Assembly: GCA_028712845.1 (NCBI GenBank) | Contig: JAQTPO010000023.1 | Location: forward strand, 1-19,184 | Direction: 5' to 3' | DNA length: 19,184 nt | Origin: Dehalococcoidales bacterium | GTDB lineage: Bacteria > Chloroflexota > Dehalococcoidia > Dehalococcoidales > Fen-1064 | Shown here: positions 14,858 through 19,184 of the stretch, in pieces | Position numbering within the stretch: the first letter of the stretch is position 1 | How the letters are laid out: each line of letters begins with the position of its first letter | The notes under the pieces: model-generated | Database searches by the model: none | What the model saw: only the letters and a program-made list of their open reading frames with translations | Told to the model about the DNA's origin: nothing | Made by a program: the position numbers and the translations under genes

Positions 14858-15187
14858 ATGAGTCTGCGGAATATGAGTGATTGCGCTGTAGATTTGCCCC
14901 CGGAATATTGCCAATATCAGGATGATGGCTGTGAGTTTTCTCTGTCCTGTTTGAATTGTCATCTGCCGGTTTGTGTCTATGATGAACCGGGTGGTAAACA
15001 AAGGCTACTGAAAAGAAGGCGGGCGGCGGAAATGGCACGACTCTTTACCCGGGAAAGCAAAACGGTGAAGGAACTGGCGCAAATCTTCGGGGTAAGCCGG
15101 CGTACTGTGCAGAGGGCTCTGAAACAAGCATTTGGGGATACTCCCTATCGCTCTGAGATTGCCGCTCAGAATGACGATTCGGAATGA
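14858..15187 (+). CDS. Small cysteine-rich helix-turn-helix protein
   Basis: This is a 109-residue protein when started at 14858. The N-terminal part has a cysteine cluster (C18, C25, C31, C34, C39: CxxC plus spaced cysteines) likely to bind zinc or an iron-sulfur centre. A basic linker KQRLLKRRRAAEMARLF follows, then a helix-turn-helix at about 69-89 (TVKELAQIFGVSRRTVQRAL). The tail is acidic. I prefer 14858 because GGAG lies four bases before it and because a promoter -10 overlaps the earlier ATG at 14822; 14873 is also possible. It ends 27 bases before the portal gene, so it probably belongs to the same transcript. It could be the cluster's regulator or a small-terminase-like DNA-binding protein; nothing in the sequence decides this. 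Confidence 0.72.
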   Translation: MSLRNMSDCAVDLPPEYCQYQDDGCEFSLSCLNCHLPVCVYDEPGGKQRLLKRRRAAEMARLFTRESKTVKELAQIFGVSRRTVQRALKQAFGDTPYRSEIAAQNDDSE

Positions 15188-15214
15188 CAATTTTTAGAAT
15201 GAAGGAGCAAAGAA

Positions 15215-16603
15215 ATGGCCGATGATTTTAAGCCCGCTGAACTTGCCCGTCGTGATATGGATAGGATGCGGCGTTACCGTGAATTGCTTGATTTCTACCA
15301 GGGGACGCAGTGGCAGGGCAGGGATAGACCGGGAGAAAAGCGGCTAACTTTTAATTACGCCCGCGTGGTCATCGATAAAATGACATCTTACCTGATGTCC
15401 GGCGTCAAGTTTGTGGTCGATCCTTTGGACAATTCTCCAGAAGCCAGAGAAAAAGCACGCCGTGCCGAGACAGCCTTGCATCAGGTCTATGAAGAGAGCG
15501 GACTGGAACAACTTGATTTTGAGACCGAAATCGATTGCGCCGTGCTGGGGGATGCCGGTTATAAGGTTATCTGGGATATGGAAACTGCCGGTGTCAGGGT
15601 TACCGCGCCCGATATTCAGGGTATGTATGTCTGGCAGGGTGGCGATGATGTCTCAAAGGTCTGGCGTGTCGCTTCGCGGTACGCTCTCGATGCGGGTGTC
15701 GCGGCAATGATGTACGGCATCAAACCGAAAGGCAAGACTGCCAGTGTGGTCGAGTTGTGGACGGTAGAGGAATTCGAACTCTGGATGGATGATACCCGTG
15801 TGGAGAAAAAAGCGAACCCTTATGGATTCATCCCTTTTGTTATTTTTCCCAATCTGCGGGAGCCGAAAAAAGTCTGGGGCATCTCCGACCTAGCGCAAAT
15901 AATGGAACCTCAGAGAGAGTTTAACCGTGCAATGTCACAGCTATCACGCATTCTGGAACTATCGGGCAATCCAGTGGCTGTGCTGGAAAACGTGGAAGAG
16001 TCCGAGGATATTGCCGTCAAGCCCGGCGCCGTCTGGAACATTCCGGAAGATGCCAAAGCCTATTTGCTCGATTTGCTGCAGGGTGGCGGTGTTCAACTCC
16101 ATATCGATTACATAAATCTTTTGTACCGTACCATGCACGATGTTTCGGAATCGCCGCGGGCGGCTTTTGGCGGTACGGAGAAAGACCTGTCAGGTGTGGC
16201 ACTGGAGATTGAGTTACAACCTTTATTGCAGAAGGTGAGCCGCAAAAGGGCTATCCGGACGGTAGCTTACAATCAGCGGAACAGAATGATTCTCAAACTG
16301 CTGGAGAAATACCATAGTGATGATTTTGGCGATTATCACCTGCGGGTTGTCTGGAGCCCGGTAATGCCGCGGGATATGGCGAGACTGGTGGCAAACGAAC
16401 AGATGATGGTACAGGGCGGCATTCATTCCCGTCGCACGGCAATGGACGAGGTGGGTGTAAAAGACCCGGAGAGAGAGTTCAAACGGTGGCTCGATGAAAG
16501 GGATTCTATTCTCAAAATGAACCGCGATTTGAATACAAGACCGGCTAAAGGCGCGTTCAGGGAGAGAGATATTACGCAGCGTTTAGAGGTCAGCGATGAA
16601 TAA
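15215..16603 (+). CDS. Phage portal protein (SPP1 gp6-like)
   Basis: This 462-residue protein resembles tailed-phage portals, which form the dodecameric ring at the capsid vertex through which DNA passes. Visible features are the N-terminal YRELLDFYQGTQW and RLTFNYARVVIDKMTSYLMSG, a core with GDAGYKVIWD and NPYGFIPFVIFPN, DLAQIMEPQREFNRAMSQLSRILEL (stem helices), the SGVALEIELQPLLQKVSRKR segment typical of SPP1-type portals, and a C-terminal part with MPRDMARLVANEQMMVQGGIHSRRTAMDEVG. The length is normal. Start: AAGGAG eight bases before the ATG. Usually a large terminase gene precedes the portal; here there is only the small helix-turn-helix gene. The next gene begins 18 bases after its stop. 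Confidence 0.88.
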   Translation: MADDFKPAELARRDMDRMRRYRELLDFYQGTQWQGRDRPGEKRLTFNYARVVIDKMTSYLMSGVKFVVDPLDNSPEAREKARRAETALHQVYEESGLEQLDFETEIDCAVLGDAGYKVIWDMETAGVRVTAPDIQGMYVWQGGDDVSKVWRVASRYALDAGVAAMMYGIKPKGKTASVVELWTVEEFELWMDDTRVEKKANPYGFIPFVIFPNLREPKKVWGISDLAQIMEPQREFNRAMSQLSRILELSGNPVAVLENVEESEDIAVKPGAVWNIPEDAKAYLLDLLQGGGVQLHIDYINLLYRTMHDVSESPRAAFGGTEKDLSGVALEIELQPLLQKVSRKRAIRTVAYNQRNRMILKLLEKYHSDDFGDYHLRVVWSPVMPRDMARLVANEQMMVQGGIHSRRTAMDEVGVKDPEREFKRWLDERDSILKMNRDLNTRPAKGAFRERDITQRLEVSDE

Positions 16604-16621
16604 AAAGGAGGAGGAAAAACA

Positions 16622-17041
16622 TTGACAGAGGGAGTAAACAATAAAGAAAACGAACAGACTGAGCATAAGGTGGCTGAGCTTGAGCAAATAGTGACTGTCA
16701 AAGAAAGCGAAATCGCCGCTCTGAAAAAGGCGGAGGGCGAACTGAAAGAGAAGCTGTCAGCCGTTAACACAAGTCTGACAGAAGCGGTAAACAGCTACAA
16801 AGGCAGGATAATGCAGACGCATCCGGGGATTACGGAAGAACTTATCAGTGGAGATACGATTGAGGCAATCGATAAATCTCTGGAGAAGGCGCTTAACCTG
16901 ATTGGTCGGGTGAAGAAATCGATGGAAAAGGAAATTTCAGGTACCAGAGTGCCTGCCGGTGCGCCAGGCAGACGGTCTCCCGACCTTTCGTCGCTATCCC
17001 CGCGGGAAAAGATTCAATACGCAATAGGAGGTAAAAAATAA
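16622..17041 (+). CDS. Scaffold-like coiled-coil head protein
   Basis: This 139-residue, highly charged protein has a long heptad-like helix at about 8-60 (KVAELEQIVTVKESEIAALK and following) and a second helix at about 76-105. The C-terminal tail is rich in Pro, Ser and Arg (RVPAGAPGRRSPDLSSLSPR). Its position between portal and major capsid, together with the coiled coil, fits a capsid assembly scaffold; no conserved catalytic motif suggests a protease. The start codon is TTG at 16622, placed eight bases after a strong GGAGGAGG. The stop TAA overlaps the ATG of the capsid gene by one base, indicating translational coupling. The call depends on context more than on sequence similarity. Confidence 0.7.
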   Translation: MTEGVNNKENEQTEHKVAELEQIVTVKESEIAALKKAEGELKEKLSAVNTSLTEAVNSYKGRIMQTHPGITEELISGDTIEAIDKSLEKALNLIGRVKKSMEKEISGTRVPAGAPGRRSPDLSSLSPREKIQYAIGGKK

Positions 17042-17961
17042 TGGCATTAACCTTAGCGGAAGCATCCAAACTTTCCAATGACATATTACTTCAAGGGGTT
17101 GTGGAGACAATTGTTAAGGAATCACCAATCCTTCAGGTGATGCCCTTCATCGAGATTGTCGGCAACGGTTTGACCTACAATCAGGAAAAGACTCTGCCGG
17201 ATATCGATTTCTATGACGTCGGTGATGACTGGGATGAATCGACTCCTACCTTCGAGCAAAAAACTGCCAACCTGAAGATTATGGGTGGCGATGCGGATGT
17301 GGACAATTTTCTGAAAGCGACCCGTAGCAACATTCAGGACCTGGAAGCGGCGGTGGTGGAATTGAAAGCCAAGGCGCTCAAAGACAAGTTCGAAGATACC
17401 TTTATTTACGGCAATTCCACGAGCAATGCCAAGCAGTTCGATGGTTTGAGAAAGCTCATTGATACCGGCACGGCGAGCGCACAGTTGATTGCTGCCGGTG
17501 CCAGTGGCGCAACTCTGACACTATCGATGCTCGACCAGTTGATTGATGCCGTCAAGGGCGGCAAGCCGGACATACTGCTGATGAGTCGACGTTCACGACG
17601 CAAAATCAATGCCCTTGTCCGGGCATCGGGCGGGATGATGGAGACCGACCGCGATAGCTGGGGCAATTTCGTCCAGTACTGGGATGGCATCCCCATCGGC
17701 GTCAGCGATTGGATTCTGGATACTCACGTGGTTGCCAGTAGCGTCGAGACGGCAACCACCGGCGGCACAAGCTCTGCCATTTATGCATTGCAGATGGGCG
17801 AAGGCGCTCTTTGCGGTTTGACAGCACCCGGTTTTCTCACAGTGGAGCCGATTGGTTCACTGGAGACCAAAGATGCCAGCCGGAACAGAATCAAATGGTA
17901 TGTTTCATTAGCGCTTTTCAGTGCTATCAAAGCCGCCGCGCTTATCGGTGTGCAGGACTAA
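17041..17961 (+). CDS. Phage major capsid protein (HK97-fold)
   Basis: This 306-residue protein looks like an HK97-fold coat protein of the short kind with no delta domain. The N-terminal ALTLAEASKLSNDILLQGVV and VKESPILQVMPFIEIVGNGL form the N-arm, followed by YNQEKTLPDIDFYDVGD. A helix at VELKAKALKDKFEDTFIYGN (the spine helix) and ADVDNFL precede ALQMGEGALCGLT, and the C-terminal RNRIKWYVSLALFSAIKAAALIGV is the closing strand region of such coats. AGGAGG upstream of ATG 17041 and the one-base overlap with the scaffold stop fix the start. No protease gene is nearby, consistent with a delta-less coat that needs no maturation cleavage. It is followed by a repeat-filled gap. Confidence 0.85.
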   Translation: MALTLAEASKLSNDILLQGVVETIVKESPILQVMPFIEIVGNGLTYNQEKTLPDIDFYDVGDDWDESTPTFEQKTANLKIMGGDADVDNFLKATRSNIQDLEAAVVELKAKALKDKFEDTFIYGNSTSNAKQFDGLRKLIDTGTASAQLIAAGASGATLTLSMLDQLIDAVKGGKPDILLMSRRSRRKINALVRASGGMMETDRDSWGNFVQYWDGIPIGVSDWILDTHVVASSVETATTGGTSSAIYALQMGEGALCGLTAPGFLTVEPIGSLETKDASRNRIKWYVSLALFSAIKAAALIGVQD

Positions 17962-18175
17962 GACTTTTGCGGGATTATCCCGAATGTTGCCCTGAGTCCT
18001 TCGTGCCTCAGGGTAAACTCCGCGAAGGGTCTCCTTGCCTACTCAGTAGTACAGGAGATTCTTCGCCCGCCAGTGGCGGACTCGGAAAGACAAAAACGTT
18101 TTCTGGATTTCTGCCCTCGTATCAAGTACGGGGCAAGCTTTGCAGGAATGACAGTAAGAAAAGGAGGGATAGAAA
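17962..18175. repeat. Palindromic repeat block between capsid and next head gene
   Basis: These 214 bases hold nested inverted repeats: CGGGA/TCCCG (17970-17982), CCCTGAG/CTCAGGG (17990-17996, 18007-18013), GAAGGGTCTCCT against AGGAGATTCTTC, and CCGCCA/TGGCGG. The segment CCTCAGGGTAAACTCCGCGA matches 18760-18779 with one difference. CGTATCAAGTACGGG matches, inverted, the CCCGTACCTGATACGGG palindrome at 18788-18804. The block ends GCAGGAATGACA, a common end of intergenic palindromic repeats. Confidence 0.65.
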
Positions 18176-18640
18176 ATGACTACTGCGGTTATGGAACATG
18201 TTGAATGCCCTTTTGCGAAGGGTGATCTAACCTCAGATGGTATTCAGTGGGCAACCGAAAGAGACACCACTACGGCAAATGTCGATGCGGAGGTGGAGAG
18301 TGTCACCATTAAACCGCCGGCGCTGGGTGAGATGATTGAGGTGGAATTCGGGCTAACCGCCGCTTTCAGAGCGGTTTCTTCAGCTACTGCAGACATTATC
18401 TACAAATGGCAGGCAAGAAACAAAGGCGGCACATGGGTTGACCTGCACCCCGCCGTGACCAAAGCCAATATCGGCACTACCTATATCGAAGAAACCAGGA
18501 GCGGTCGGTTCAAAACAGTGGCTAATTTCAATGCTATGCCTTTTGAAGTGCGACTTATTATTCAGTGCGATGAGGCTAATGAAGGTCGCGCCAAAATCAA
18601 AAACTCCAGCTATGTACGTGTGAAATATGCCACAGCCTAG
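18176..18640 (+). CDS. Phage-type virion protein of unknown function
   Basis: This 154-residue protein is not recognised. It has no signal peptide or membrane segment. Beta-rich stretches alternate with short loops (VESVTIKPPALGEMIEVEFG, ADIIYKWQARNKGGTWVDLH, MPFEVRLIIQCDEANEGR, SSYVRVKYATA). This pattern suits a beta-sandwich such as a capsid decoration or head-fibre-like protein. Its place between major capsid and head-tail connector genes supports a virion role. AAAAGGAGGG lies just upstream of the ATG at 18176, so it is translated in its own right despite the repeat-rich leader. The predicted role is inference from position only. Confidence 0.65.
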   Translation: MTTAVMEHVECPFAKGDLTSDGIQWATERDTTTANVDAEVESVTIKPPALGEMIEVEFGLTAAFRAVSSATADIIYKWQARNKGGTWVDLHPAVTKANIGTTYIEETRSGRFKTVANFNAMPFEVRLIIQCDEANEGRAKIKNSSYVRVKYATA

Positions 18641-18739
18641 TGGTATTTTAGTGCCACTATAAATCATGAGATAAACAGTGAAGGTTTGCCTTGCACAAAG
18701 CTGGCAAGAATAGAGGTCAGGAAGGTATAGTAATAAAAC

Positions 18740-18881
18740 GTCATTGCGCGCACTTCGTTCCTCAGTGTAAACTCCGCGAAGCCTTGTCCCGTACCTGATA
18801 CGGGCAATCTCCGGGAGGTGCGGTTTCCCCACCCTGAGATTGCCACGTCATCCCGATTCCATCGGGATTTCTCGCAATGAC
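18740..18881. mobile_element. MITE-like palindromic element with GTCATTGCG terminal repeats
   Basis: This 142-bp unit starts GTCATTGCG (18740-18748) and ends CGCAATGAC (18873-18881). Inside are three further perfect inverted repeats: CCCGTA/TACGGG (18788-18804), GGCAATCTC/GAGATTGCC (18803-18811, 18836-18844) and ATCCCGAT/ATCGGGAT (18850-18857, 18861-18868). It contains no reading frame. The form fits a non-autonomous miniature element or a bacterial interspersed palindromic repeat. It sits between two phage head genes. Confidence 0.7.
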
Positions 18882-18904
18882 AAATAATTGAGAGAGGTGA
18901 AAAC

Positions 18905-19184
18905 ATGAACTTAAGCGAAATGAGAGTTATTGTCAGACGTGATTTGCACGATGAAGATGCCAATAACTATCGCTGGACAAATGATGAACTGGACAGGCAC
19001 ATTGCGCACGCAGTGAAAGATTACTCTGAGTCCGTGCCTTATGAGCAAAAGGCGACCAAGTCCACCACTGCCGGTTCCAGGGAGATTGATGTTTCTACCT
19101 TGAGCGACCGCATTATGGTGTCAGCGGTGGAATACCCGGTCGGCAATTTCCCTGTTCGATATCAGCGTTTTGCTTTGTGGGGTG
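18905..19184 (+). CDS. Phage head-tail connector/adaptor-like protein, cut by window edge
   Basis: The frame opens with ATG at 18905 after GAGAGGTG and stays open to the window end (93 codons, no stop). The N-terminal MNLSEMRVIVRRDLHDEDAN, RWTNDELDRHIAHAVKDYSE and VPYEQKATKS resembles the opening helices of gp6/gp15-type head-tail adaptors, which often start with a short helix and then a W-(T/S)-x-x-E-L-x-x-x-I motif. The position after the capsid genes agrees. The rest of the protein is missing, so the assignment remains tentative. Confidence 0.65.
   Translation, partial: MNLSEMRVIVRRDLHDEDANNYRWTNDELDRHIAHAVKDYSESVPYEQKATKSTTAGSREIDVSTLSDRIMVSAVEYPVGNFPVRYQRFALWG

Overview
The window reads as bacterial chromosome from an anaerobe, most likely Chloroflexota of the Dehalococcoidia type. 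This is an inference: the acyl-CoA gene content, a NurA nuclease, and GC-rich palindromic intergenic repeats around clean Shine-Dalgarno starts all fit, but no rRNA or marker gene is present to prove it.

Left part (1-2133, all minus strand): a pentapeptide-repeat protein runs off the left edge. Just upstream of it is the 5' half of a tRNA-Arg(CCT) gene, broken exactly at the end of the anticodon loop. Next comes a NurA-family nuclease carrying an unusual four-cysteine insert.

Metabolic part (2318-12308): an operon of enoyl-CoA hydratase-like protein / tandem two-domain CaiB-BaiF CoA-transferase / paralogous enoyl-CoA hydratase-like protein ends at a strong terminator. That terminator faces a GYD-domain gene on the other strand. 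There follow an iron-type alcohol dehydrogenase (minus), a P-loop kinase-like protein, a lipoprotein with a Hint (hedgehog/intein-fold) domain, a 4-hydroxybutyrate/acetyl-CoA transferase-family enzyme and a glyoxalase-fold (VOC) protein. The acyl-CoA genes suggest activation and conversion of an organic acid, but no substrate can be read from the sequence.

Islet (about 11766-13988): an intact tRNA-Lys(CTT) and a degenerate copy of its 3' half, in the same orientation 2.1 kb apart, bracket the VOC gene, a 20-codon C-terminal remnant of a short-chain dehydrogenase and a third, divergent crotonase. This is the geometry left by tRNA-targeted integration, although no integrase remains. A nitroreductase gene (minus) lies just beyond.

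Right part (14794-19184, plus strand): a small cysteine-rich helix-turn-helix protein is followed by portal, scaffold-like coiled-coil, major capsid, an unknown virion-type protein and the start of a head-tail connector. No terminase or protease is seen between the regulator and the portal. Two blocks of nested palindromic repeats, one with clear GTCATTGCG terminal inverted repeats, are wedged between head genes. The module looks like a decaying or domesticated prophage, or a transfer-agent-like particle cluster.
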